64,000 nucleotides of DNA from Reticulitermes speratus. Taxonomy: Eukaryota; Arthropoda; Insecta; Blattodea; Rhinotermitidae. Below are positions 55,288-64,000 of this stretch, one piece after another (the stretch's first letter is position 1; every line of letters starts with the position of its first letter). The notes under the pieces were generated by a model. The model worked only from the letters and a program-made list of their open reading frames with translations, had not been told where the DNA came from and made no database searches. Made by a program: the position numbers and the translations under genes. The DNA is taken from assembly GCA_021186555.1 (NCBI GenBank), contig JAJKFL010000010.1, forward strand, positions 2,199,487-2,263,486. Direction: 5' to 3'.

Positions 55288-55780
55288 GACGTGTATCTCG
55301 ACACTAAGCACCTCAGGACACACGTGTATCTCGACACTAAGCACCTCAGGACACACGTGTATCTCGACACTAAGCACCTCAGGACACACGTGTATCTCGA
55401 CACTAAACACCTCAGGACACACGTGTATCTCGACACTAAGCACCTCAGGACACACGTGTATCTCGACACTAAGCACCTCAGGACACACGTGTATCTCGAC
55501 ACTAAACACCTCAGGACACACGTGTATCTCGACACTAAGCACCTCAGGACACACGTGTATCTCGACACTAAGCACCTCAGGACACACGTGTATCTCGACA
55601 CTAAACACCTCAGGACACACGTGTATCTCGACACTGAGCACCTCAGGACACACGTGTATCTCGACACTAAACACCTCAGGACACACGTGTATCTCGACAC
55701 TAAACACCTCAGGACACACGTGTATCTCGACACTAAACACCTCAGGACACACGTGTATCTCGACACTAAGCACCTCAGTA
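55288..55780. repeat. 33-bp minisatellite, about 15 copies
   Basis: The unit is CACGTGTATCTCGACACTAA followed by GCACCTCAGGACA. The length is a multiple of three, so several frames on both strands stay open with 11-residue repeats (181-249 codons). Main variation: AAACACC versus AAGCACC. Each unit contains the E-box CACGTG. Confidence 0.95.
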
Positions 55781-56716
55781 CATGCGCTCCATAACAGTGA
55801 CAGTCAGTCGCGATAGACAGCTTGCGCGCAAATATCTTTACAATGTAATGACGGTGATTAATTTTACTTTTCAATCCATTTCGACTACAACTGCAACGGT
55901 CATGATCAGTAATTAAAAAAAAAGCGACGATGAGCCCCAGGTGGGGCCCGCTGCCTAGATGAACAGAGCGACTGGGCACAGGGCCGGGGGGGGGGGGGGG
56001 CACCGAAACGGACAAAGTGTCTTGCGCTTTGGCTTAGTCTTCAAAGTTTTATGTATTGAGCAGTTTAGGCTTTATTTACGACGTAATGCAAGGAAAGCTT
56101 TATGTGGTGACCGCTTTCGTCTGTCTGTCTGTCTGTCACCTAGTAACAGCGACTAAACCGTTTGTCACAGCTTCATGAAATTCGGTACAGGAGTTTTTTT
56201 ACAAAATGCTGTCCAAGAAGCGAGAGTCTTATTAAAACAGGGCGTGAAACAATTTCTACTTTATTTGCCTTATTTATTGACTTCGTAAATTTTATGAAAA
56301 TCAGTACGCTGAATGCCATACTTTTACTTACGGACCTTAAATGAAATTTGCCCGTATTTTCTACATCCTTCCGATTTCAAAAACAAATCAGCACAAGAGA
56401 TGGCTACAGAAATTCGTTGAGAGACTGTAGCTGCATTAGAACTGGAAACATGCGAGCCACATCTCACTTAGTGCCGTAATTCTCTACAGATGATCCTTCA
56501 CGTAACGCCGTTGATCAGTCCTGAGTTTCATGAAGATCGTCGCAAGGAAGTACCGTGAGACCCTACGATATTCTGAGAGCAAAGAACGCCTTGATGAAGC
56601 CTGTGTACTGCGTCACGAATATTCCAATCGTAGCCCTTTGTTTCTTAAATAATGTGCAATGAAGTTAGTAATAAGCCTTCAAGGAAACATCACGTTACGT
56701 AATGTTGTAGAAACAC
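55781..56716. other. Unassigned sequence
   Basis: A G run at about 55986-56000 and a GTCT run near 56120. CTTCATGAAATTCGGTACAG at 56170 recalls the 3' region of the 6235/17627 element. No coding feature. Confidence 0.35.
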
Positions 56717-56726
56717 AGTCAAGTGT

Positions 56727-57013
56727 AAAGGTAAAGGTAAAGTTCACCCTATAACAGGCCATGAAGACCCAGAGGGGGAGTAGAGGTATAGCTCTACTCT
56801 TTCTTTAACCTCGGCGCTAGATGGGGGTGGGTGGTTAACGCCACGCCCCGGCCGCTTTACCTCCGGGAAAGAGACCGGGTACCCATTGTATAGGAGGCTG
56901 GGTAGGCCCCAGGGCCGGTCTGGACAGGTGCTGAAAATCTCGCCCCCACCGGTATTCGATCCCCGGACCGTCCAGCTCGTAGCGAGTCGCTATAACCGAC
57001 TGAGCTATCCCAA
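56727..57013 (-). mobile_element. SINE family A, full length
   Basis: Minus-oriented. The 10-bp duplication AGTCAAGTGT flanks it (56717-56726 and 57014-57023). The tail has AAAGGTAAAGGTAAAG and the head GACTGAGCTATCCC. Confidence 0.9.
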
Positions 57014-57023
57014 AGTCAAGTGT

Positions 57024-57641
57024 GCAAAATGAATTTATATCCACTCTTCATTTCGTCCGTTGCTGCAGTGATGTGTTTATCGTGTCCGCTCATTTTAGGA
57101 AGGAGTGAGGGATTTATCCTATATTCTGTAGTTACTACAGCATCGTTAAATAAACACCGAACCTAAAGCAGTAAGCCCTATTTCGTCTGTTGGCAGAGCA
57201 ATATTCTCTGTAGGGATATTCCTGGAGTTGTTGTGACACATTTTATTACCAGGCCTGTACGGCCCCTAATTTAATAGGCTATAAGCACGCACATCGAGCT
57301 TGGAGTGTAGCTCAAGAAATTCCCCTACTGCCCCCCCCCCCCCCGCCCCAAGCCCCGTCACTAATACAGTACTATAAAGTAGCCAGAAACCATCAGTAGC
57401 AACGCGCAAGGGTCATTTGTCTGCCGGACAATTCGTTGCGCCAGTGTGATTACTTTTAAAGAGTGTCAAAATTGGGTACTTCCCAGGATATTGTCAAAAT
57501 TTGTCGTGACTCAAGTCTATAAAACGGTCGTTTCGGATTAGTTCGGCGAGGCTTGACAATGACTGCCATTAAGCAGTGCATTCGGCGACCATCTGTTGTT
57601 AACTTACGGAGACAGATATTTGACAGGTTTTACTAAGAACT
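57024..57641. other. Unassigned sequence
   Basis: A C run at 57331-57344. Nothing else recognised. Confidence 0.3.
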
Positions 57642-57912
57642 GCCATGGCTCAGGCGGTTAGTCGCCGGCCTCTCACCTCGGAGGCCCGGGTTCGATTCCG
57701 GGTCGGTCCACGTGAGAGTTGAGGTGGACAAAGTGGCACTGGGACAAGTTTTTCTCCGAGTACTTCGGTTTTCCCCTGTCAATTTTATTCCACCGGTGCT
57801 CCATTACTTGGGAAAACGGACAAAAGTAATCATCTTCATCACTGGGTTGTACAATAAGCCTTAAGGCTGCGGTGCATCTGTAGCTTCTGCTGCGGGGCCC
57901 TTCAATAAAAAT
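57642..57912 (+). mobile_element. SINE family C, full length
   Basis: Head GCCATGGCTCAGGCGGTTAG, B box GGGTTCGATTCCGGGTCGG. Body GTGGACAAAGTGGCACTGGG and 3' part CTGCGGGGCCCTTC, then an A-rich end. Confidence 0.9.
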
Positions 57913-58044
57913 AACTGATATGAAGGTGAATTAAACCCCGTCTGTATCGCCAAAAGATCTGTTCTTAAGATACAATTTGTACACTACTTTACTCTACAGT
58001 ACCTGCAGTGTACGAGAATAGAAACTCCTAACTAACTAACTAAC

Positions 58045-58180
58045 TAACTGCATGGAGCAGAGTCCTTCTTGAGAAGCTAACAGGTCGTCAGCTAGTCAAG
58101 AAATTCCCCGCGTTTTATGGAACCCGAAGTTTCATTACCGCACTCACAAGAGCCCGCCACCTGTCCCTATCCTGAGCTAA
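58045..58180 (-). pseudogene. LINE 3' end (DRDRWR family)
   Basis: Minus strand: [12 protein letters not shown], then stop, with the 3' UTR GACGACCTGTTAGCTTCTC and TTGAGAAGCTAACAGG on the plus strand. Preceded by an AACT repeat (58025-58045). Almost identical to 61007-61154. Confidence 0.75.
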
Positions 58181-58368
58181 TATGCGAATATGCAGTCGCG
58201 GACAGCCGACAAGGGGTGGTCCTCCAGCTTGGGGGTTGGGCGAGGTGTTAACAACTCACCGTAAAAAATTACTATGTTACGAAAAACTATACAGAGCCTC
58301 GAGAATAGAAAATATTAAGTAATTTGTTTCAGTGTTTCTTTTCTATTCATAAACTTTGTTCCTCAAGC

Positions 58369-58650
58369 AGCCGGTGTAGCTTAGTATATATAGTGACTAG
58401 AGTACGGGTTGGGCGGCTAAGCAATCTAAGTCAGATCCCCCGCAGGGGCAAGAGATTTGATCTCTCCAAAACGTCCAGACCGGTTTTGGGGCCCACCCAG
58501 CCTCCTATTCGATAGGTACCGGGGTCACTTCCCCGCGGGGTAAAGCGGATGCGCGTGGACCTGACCACTGACATCCAACTACTGCCGAGGTTAAGAATTA
58601 GTGGAGATGTACCTCCAATTCTCCATATGCTTTAATGGAATGTACAGGGA
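58369..58650 (+). mobile_element. SINE A' copy with head
   Basis: Head GCCGGTGTAGCTTAGTATAT, weak B box (CAGATCCCCCGC), body ACGTCCAGACCGGTTTTGGG, CACCCAGCCTCCTATTCGAT, GTTAAGAATTAGTGGAG. It is the most complete A' copy here and shows that A' has its own tRNA-like head. Confidence 0.7.
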
Positions 58651-58810
58651 CAGATATGCCGAACTGTGCTTTTAGAGTGTATTGTGAAATGGGAAGAGAA
58701 GTAGACAGAATATTTGCAGAATGCTGTATAAACTAGTAAAAGAATAACAGAAGGTAAACAATAAATATAACGGAATGCGTGAAGAAGGAAACACTTAGAT
58801 AAAAAAATTG

Positions 58811-58813
<3 letters not shown>

Positions 58814-58850
<37 letters not shown>
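58814..58850. repeat. (TA)n microsatellite
   Basis: Uninterrupted run abutting the left end of the transposon at 58851. A similar run abuts its right end (59404-59434). Confidence 0.95.
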
Positions 58851-58853
<3 letters not shown>

Positions 58854-59403
58854 GGTGGGTGGGAAGTAAGTAGGCATTAAATAACTGTCGAGGCACACGA
58901 TACGTGCGGTGTTAGAGAAAGACTTGAATTTTCGCCCGTGGAACCCCCATTACGTGCAGGAGCTGACACCTGAAGACTGACCGCAGAATGGAATATGGGG
59001 AGTTGGTGCTGGGTTCGCACGAGGATTGGCCACAACTCTTTGAAAACATTCTCTGGAGCGACGAGGCCGTTTTCCATATCGGCGGTTTCGTCAATCGACA
59101 TAATTGCCATTACTGGGCGGCACACGATCCCGAAGTGACGGTGGAGAAGATGCAAAATCGTCCAAAAATGACCGTGTGGTGCGGAATGACGGCCACTATG
59201 GTCATCGGCCCATATCTTCTGCATGACACCATGAATGCCGACCGCTACCTTCAGATGCCGCCGGTGCCTACATTGAATTTTAAGCTATGCGTCCATATTG
59301 CCATTTAAAAAGGTACATGTAAAAATTATTTTCATTATCTTTGCATTGGAAATATAGAGGTTATAACCATTTCTCAATGCCTACTTACTTCCCACCCACC
59401 CTG
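58851..59403 (+). mobile_element. Tc1/mariner-like element with perfect TIRs, internally deleted
   Basis: 553 bp. The 28-bp terminal inverted repeats are perfect, starting CAGGGTGGGTGGGAAGTAAG and ending GTAGGCATT. Flanking TA runs are consistent with TA target choice. It carries a partial transposase (58988-59308) and lacks most of the gene. Confidence 0.9.
58930..59308 (+). pseudogene. Tc1/mariner-type transposase fragment
   Basis: An upstream frame gives RPWNPHYVQELTPED, then a frameshift near 58977, then ENILWSDEAVFHIGGFVNRH, NCHYWAAHDPEV, KMTVWCGMTATMVIGPYLL. WSDEAVF holds the first catalytic Asp, and the VWCG...GPY block is the usual following strand. The second Asp (DNAPCH-type motif) and third acidic residue are deleted, so it cannot transpose itself. 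Confidence 0.85.

Positions 59404-59434
<31 letters not shown>
59404..59434. repeat. (TA)n microsatellite
   Basis: TATATTATATATAT-type run continuing from the right end of the transposon. Confidence 0.9.
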
Positions 59435-59438
<4 letters not shown>

Positions 59439-59811
59439 ACTGCTCATCAGCTGTGTAAAATACAAATTATATAGCATGAATTGTTGCTTGCGAATCGGAT
59501 CAAAGGCATGGAGAATTAATTGCGAAGTATTGCTTTAAAATACAGAAACTAATTTTATTGAAAGGAAAACAGCTACAACGGGTGTTCAGTTGCATTAAAT
59601 TTCTGTTACGATCAAGGATTTTACTGCATTTGAAGTCAAAATGCCGACAAAAGATATTTGGACCGAAGTGTGACAGGAAAAAAAAAAAAAAAGTAAAGGC
59701 AAAATTTTTCCCGTACATATGTATTGTGGAGTTGTATAGGAAATGCGGGTATTAAGCTCCACGCATTCTTAACGTCGACACAGGATGGTGTGAGTGGTCA
59801 ACTTCACGCTG
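59435..59811. other. Unassigned sequence
   Basis: An A run at 59681-59692. No feature recognised. Confidence 0.3.
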
Positions 59812-60102
59812 TGATCACCGTGCTGGACAAGTCCTGAGGGTTCCAGGAGGATGAGGCTCCCAGATTTCAAAACAGTCGGCACATGAAGGTGGTAAAGGTT
59901 GTCAGCCTTAGGCACCGGCCGCCTTTACCCCCAGGAAACATTCCTGGTACTCATTTCTGTTAGAGGCTGTGTTAACCCCAGGGCCATAGTACGGCCAGAA
60001 GGATAATGTAAATGAAAAATCTTAATGACCCCATTGGGAATTGAACCCGCGACCTTCCGGCTTGTAGCGCAGTGCCTCAACCAACTGCGCACCGCGTGTC
60101 CC
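59812..60102 (-). mobile_element. SINE family B, nearly full length
   Basis: Minus-oriented. The tail is diverged (GTGCTGGACAAGTCCTGAGG). B box GGGAATTGAACCCGCGACC. The head CAACCAACTGCGCACCGCGTG has a small deletion. Confidence 0.85.
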
Positions 60103-60882
60103 TCACAGATAGTCAGGTTCCCCGAAATATTGACAGATCATCACAAGTTACGTACAGTACCTATACAGAAGGCGCCTTGAAAACACTAGACTGCTATATA
60201 TGTATATAAAATAAAGTTTATCACGAAACACAGTCTTTGTATCCTAGCAACCAAAGTGCTTGTATTATCATAAAGAACATTTGCGTCGATTAATGACCGA
60301 CACTGTGACTTTACAGGCTGATTGTGTCACTCGAAATTATATGGCTAGTCCCGTCGTTACAGTCTGTCGTTGGAAATGCTTTTTATTGCGTGACCGTGGT
60401 GCTTGGTATAGGTGGTGGTAGAATCTGAGTGTCGCGTGGCGAAGGTGACCCATATACGAAGTTGACGCCCTTTGTAAAGAATTCCCTAGCTGCTACAATA
60501 AATTGTCATTGACAAAGAATGGCCACTTTGTAGTTATTGAGGATTTCAATTTGATGTGTACCCCAGTCTGTTATGGGCTTTTACTTTAGTGAAACATCCC
60601 CAAATAATTGTGTCCAGCTTGTCGACAGTATGCATAGATGTAATGACGTCTTTACATGACATACGTTAGAAGTGTTTGTAGTTTATTGACATGTACACAA
60701 CGTTACGAATTTCCCCAGCTCCAGCATGCACGGACTTCTAGGCCATTGTTTCCCGACGTTATATCCATGGAGGAATCCCTGCCTCTGGAAATGTTTACAA
60801 GCCAGAAAACAGACAGTTGGTAGCGCACGGCGATTAACCCAGTATTGCCAGTTGCCGGACAAAATAATCCCGCGATATTTCG
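60103..60882. other. Unassigned sequence
   Basis: No repeat or coding feature recognised. Confidence 0.3.
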
Positions 60883-61283
60883 AGGTAAGGTAAAGTTTAC
60901 CCTAGAACAGGCCATGAAGGCCCAGAGGGGGAGTAGAGGTATAGCTGTACTGTTTCTTTAACGCTAGATGGGGGTGGGTGGTCAACGCCACGCCCCGGCC
61001 GCTTTAACTAAACTCCATGGAGCAGAGTCCTTCTTGAGAAGCTAACAGGTCGTCAGCTAGTCAAAAAATTCCCGCGTTTTATGGAACCCGAAGGTTCATT
61101 ACCGCACTCACAAGAGCCCGCCACCTGGCCCTATCCAGAGCTGTCCCTATCCTGAGCTTTACCCCCGATAAAATACCCGGTACCCATTGTACAGGAGGCT
61201 GGGTGGGCCCCAGGGCCGGTCTGGACGGGTGCTGAAAATCTCGCCCCCACTGGGATTCGATCCCCGGATCGCCTAGCTCGTAG
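60883..61283 (-). mobile_element. SINE family A interrupted by a LINE 3' fragment
   Basis: Minus-oriented pieces 60883-61006 and 61155-61283 are collinear. The interruption is at GCTTTA, which appears on both sides (61001-61006 and 61155-61160), a likely 6-bp duplication. The head ends early at CCTAGCTCGTAG. Confidence 0.85.
61007..61154 (-). pseudogene. LINE 3' end (DRDRWR family), inserted in SINE A
   Basis: Contains the family 3' UTR and last codons (plus strand CATGGAGCAGAGTCCTTCTT ... TTTTATGGAACCCGAAGGTT ... GCCCGCCACCTGG). Only about 148 bp long, so a very short 5' truncation. CCCTATCC is locally duplicated at its 5' end (61131-61154). Confidence 0.8.
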
Positions 61284-61357
61284 GAATTCGGAATTTATAT
61301 ATGTATTCCTTGATTTATCTCGGAACCGCTAACGATGGTTAGGAAACACTGCATCAG

Positions 61358-61401
61358 ACCGTTGAAGATGAAAGCACTGAGTTCGTTCGAAACGTCGGGA
61401 A
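61358..61401 (+). ncRNA. Hammerhead-like motif, decayed
   Basis: GTTGAAGATGAAAGCACTGA, GTTCGTTC, GAAACGTCGG. The core start is TTGAAGA. The stem pairs are weak (GAA...TTC). It faces the minus-strand motif at 61491-61529. Confidence 0.3.
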
Positions 61402-61490
61402 CCGAGTACCCAGTAATGTGGCCTTATGTCCCAGAAGAACGAAATCGAGTTCTCAACTACACCGCCGTAAATGTAGAACTGCAGGACAGC

Positions 61491-61529
61491 GTTTCGGAAG
61501 CTGGCTGTTCTTCCTTCGTCAGGTAAGGG
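61491..61529 (-). ncRNA. Hammerhead-like motif, partial
   Basis: Minus strand: ACCTGACGA, A, GGAAG, loop, CTTCC, GAAACGCTGT. CTGACGA and GAAAC are intact, but the cleavage triplet is GCT rather than GTC. Confidence 0.3.
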
Positions 61530-61737
61530 AGATCGGGAAATGCACTAATTTCGGTGGACCCCTTAGAAAGAGCTGCATTTATCGTGGAGATCACCAGTTG
61601 TATCAGACGGGGCTGGCTATTATGCGAGTACGATTTTGTAGTGCCAAATTTGGTGACTCTTCTGTGTTTGTTATGCCTGCTGCATAGCCTGTTTATGCAC
61701 TTTGTAATTTATAGCTTGTATTTTCTTGGCTGTATAT

Positions 61738-61738
<1 letters not shown>

Positions 61739-61777
<39 letters not shown>
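61739..61777. repeat. 39-bp homopolymer C run
   Basis: Uninterrupted C tract. The translation gives a polyproline stretch in a spurious 162-codon frame. The true length in the genome is uncertain given sequencing limits. Confidence 0.9.
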
Positions 61778-61814
61778 AGGCTGTAGATTAGATTCTGTCA
61801 GTAGCCATTTAAGA

Positions 61815-61852
61815 AAAGACGCAGGACTCTGCTCCATGGAGTTAGTTAGTAC
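61815..61852 (+). pseudogene. LINE 3' UTR scrap (DRDRWR family)
   Basis: GGACTCTGCTCCATGGAGTT followed by AGTTAGTAC, identical to the 3' UTR end of the copies at 15781 and 61007. Confidence 0.6.
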
Positions 61853-62340
61853 TTTACTGCTATTGATTCAGAGAACAGTGAAAACGGTTTCGCTGCTTCA
61901 TGAACTGACTCTTCCGGCTGTAAATTTTTCTCCAATAATAATGACCCCCACGTCCTCCACCATCTTCTTTATGGCCGTATTGAGGCAAGGCCACCTGGAA
62001 TCAAGCTGCGCAGTGGACGCCAAAACATGGCTACCAACCTGAACAGTGGGCTGTGTATCGCATTTAGTGGCATTTCCTTTGGGGAAGTTCTTGGTGGACA
62101 GACGATGGTTGCTTGGGTCTGACTGGTGTTCAAGAGTCCGCTGTTCGCTTGACCCTGCCAGGAGCATGTATGGACCCTGCCTCATTGACATAGACCCCGA
62201 GAGATGTTGTTGATAATGATGATAATTATGTTCTTATATCAATCTTATAAACAAGTATCCTCAAGTCTTGAATATCTATCTTTAAATAAAGATGCGTGAT
62301 TTCAGACTTCCGCCGTCGTGTTAATGAGATCTTCGCTCGT
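61853..62340. other. Unassigned sequence
   Basis: No repeat or coding feature recognised. Confidence 0.3.
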
Positions 62341-62365
62341 CTGGGATGTTACGAGGCGTTGATTG

Positions 62366-62410
62366 TTACCGACGTTTCGGACAACGTATCGGTCCCATCT
62401 TCAAGGGTCA
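62366..62410 (-). ncRNA. Hammerhead-like motif, GTC type
   Basis: Minus strand: TGACCCTTGAAGATGGGAC, loop, GTCC, GAAACGTCGGTAAC. It is the same form as 45074-45117 (CTTGAAGA core start, ACC/GGT stem I). Confidence 0.3.
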
Positions 62411-62561
62411 AACAGTCCACGAGGAAAAAATATGTTTTTGAAACTCGTAGCCCAATCTTTACCTGACTAACAAATTTGGGACACATTATTGTTGGCCTAG
62501 TGCATGTAATGAGGCCATAGGACTATAATACGAAGTAGCATGGAAATAAAGTTACTTCATA

Positions 62562-62828
62562 TGGCCGTGCCATGGCTCAGGCACTTAGTCGCCGGCCTCT
62601 CACCGCGGAGGTCCGGGTTCGATCCCAGGTCAGCCCATGTGGGATTTGTGGTGGACAAAAGTGGCAATGGGACAGGTTTTCCCTGTCAATTTCATTGCAC
62701 TGGTCCTCCATTACTCGGAAAAACGAAAGAAGTAACCACCTTAATCATTTTCATCATCACAGGGTTGCACAATAAGTCTGAAGTCTGCGGTGTGTCCATA
62801 GTATCTGCTGCGGAGCCCTTTAAAACAA
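62562..62828 (+). mobile_element. SINE family C, full length
   Basis: Head GCCATGGCTCAGGCACTTAG with two changes. B box GGGTTCGATCCCAGGTC. The flanking 12-bp duplication is AAGTTACTTCAT (62549-62560) / AAGTCACTTCAT (62829-62840). Confidence 0.9.
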
Positions 62829-62992
62829 AAGTCACTTCATGGTCGGCAGATCCGTGGCTTAAGCAAAACTGAAGTCACGAACTTGGCGTCGAAGGCATGG
62901 CTGAAATATCGGGAGCGATATCAGGAAACGGTGGTATTTGTCGTAGCCGCACTGGGTCAGGTCGTTGATAAATTAAATTACAGGAAACTTTT

Positions 62993-63850
62993 CTGTAATG
63001 ATGAGGAAAGGCTGACAGTGTATCTGTGATCGTAATGATGAGGACAGGCTGACAGTGTGTCTAGAAATGAGTCACGTAATGATGAGGACAGGCTGACAGT
63101 GTGTCTGTGATCGTAATGATGAGGACAGGCTGACAGTGTGTCTGTGATCGTAATGATGAGGACAGGCTGACAGTGTGTCTGTGATCGTAATGATGAGGAC
63201 AGGCTGACAGTGTGTCTGTGATCGTAATGATGAGGACAGGCTGACAGTGTGTCTGTGATCGTAATGATGAGGACAGGCTGACAGTGTGTCTGTGATCGTA
63301 GTGATGAGGACAGGCTGACAGTGTGTCTGTGATCGTAATGATGAGGACAGGCTGACAGTGTGTCTGTGATCGTAATGATGAGGACAGGCTGACAGTGTGT
63401 CTGTGATCGTAGTGATGAGGACAGGCTGACAGTGTGTCTGTGATCGTAATGATGAGGACAGGCTGACAGTGTGTCTGTGATCGTAATGATGAGGACAGGC
63501 TGACAGTGTGTCTGTGATCGTAATGATGAGGACAGGCTGACAGTGTGTCTGTGATCGTAATGATGAGGACAGGCTGACAGTGTGTCTGTGATCGTAATGA
63601 TGAGGACAGGCTGACAGTGTGTCTGTGATCGTAATGATGAGGACAGGCTGACAGTGTGTCTGTGATCGTAATGATGAGGACAGGCTGACAGTGTGTCTGT
63701 GATCGTAATGATGAGGACAGGCTGACAGTGTGTCTGTGATCGTAATGATGAGGACAGGCTGACAGTGTGTCTGTGATCGTAATGATGAGGACAGGCTGAC
63801 AGTGTGTCTGTGATCGTAATGATGAACAGGCTGACAGTGTGTCTGTGATC
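62993..63850. repeat. 37-bp minisatellite, about 23 copies
   Basis: The unit is CGTAATGATGAGGACAGGCT followed by GACAGTGTGTCTGTGAT. It is very homogeneous: most units are identical apart from GTAGTGATG variants and one 3-base deletion near 63825. Minus-strand translation stays open through all three phases (284 codons at 63061-63915). This is an array by-product. Confidence 0.95.
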
Positions 63851-64000
63851 AGACAGCCTACACCGTTTACTCCAGGCTGAAGAATCTCGTCATGAACGAA
63901 ATGCACACCGGGCACTGTAGTGCAGGTGAACAGTCCTGAAGTCGTCTAATTGAAAAACAGCTTAATAAGATTCCATTTCCATAGATTATTAAGTAAGCGC
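63851..64000. other. Unassigned right edge
   Basis: No feature recognised before the window end. Confidence 0.3.

Noticed and set aside
55189..56015. 181-249-codon frames with 11-residue repeats
   Set aside because: A unit length of 33 bp keeps several frames open on both strands simultaneously. No strand or frame is favoured.
61554..62042. 162-codon frame with polyproline
   Set aside because: The proline run is the 39-base C tract. The flanks are unrelated, including a LINE 3' UTR scrap.
690..62828. SINE heads as tRNA genes
   Set aside because: A- and B-box-like blocks are present, but they are followed by SINE bodies and tails, lack a convincing full cloverleaf with acceptor pairing, and recur with target duplications.
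63061..63915. 284-codon open frame as a gene
   Set aside because: It is the translation of the 37-bp array cycling through phases.

Overview
This is eukaryotic, non-coding, repeat-dominated DNA with no host gene that I can support. Poly-A/T tracts, tRNA-headed SINEs, 5'-truncated non-LTR retrotransposons, Tc1/mariner and pogo-like DNA transposon remnants, and megabase-genome-style minisatellites point to an arthropod. The repeat repertoire looks most like a large-genome polyneopteran insect (cockroach, termite or relative). That assignment is an impression from repeat style, not a proof. No operon, bacterial gene, CRISPR array, canonical tRNA gene or rRNA is present.

Layout. About 17 kb (roughly a quarter) is tandem arrays with unit lengths of 22, 30, 55, 92, 37, 31, 44, 52, 47, 33 and 37 bp, in order along the window. 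The largest are a 44-bp array (35.2-39.1 kb), a 92-bp array (21.1-24.5 kb), a 31-bp array (32.0-34.4 kb), a 47-bp array (53.3-55.3 kb) and a 52-bp array (48.5-50.2 kb). Nearly all long open frames are by-products of these arrays.

Between the arrays lie four SINE families with tRNA-like heads. I call them A (head like GCCGGGATAGCTCAGT), B (GCACGCGGTGGCGCAGTTGG), C (GCCATGGCTCAGGCGGTTAG) and D (CCGATCCCAGTGGCCGCGCG). There is also an older A-related group (A'). Many copies have readable target-site duplications and several are nested in one another. At least three LINE 3' ends are present. One is a recurring family whose last residues read like [18 protein letters not shown]. One has a cysteine-rich tail (CRKCG...HILCEC). 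One has a zinc-finger-like tail (CTWC...EHR...C) at 46.7-47.5 kb. DNA transposon relics include two Tc1/mariner-like elements with frameshifted or deleted transposase, a mariner C-terminal scrap, two pogo-like MITEs, two fold-back MITEs and a ~490-bp TIR element present twice.

The most interesting signal is a recurrent hairpin motif, CTGAnGA - stem-loop - GAAAC(GTC or ATGTA). It resembles a hammerhead ribozyme core and recurs about a dozen times, often as inverted pairs. Two copies sit in small elements (9.9-10.6 kb and 28.7-29.3 kb) bounded by 12-bp and 10-bp target-site duplications, an arrangement reminiscent of non-autonomous Penelope-like retroelements. Two satellites can be traced to a single-copy precursor inside a dispersed repeat: the 92-bp array from a SINE C body and the 55-bp array from a repeat whose unexpanded copy is at 52.1 kb.
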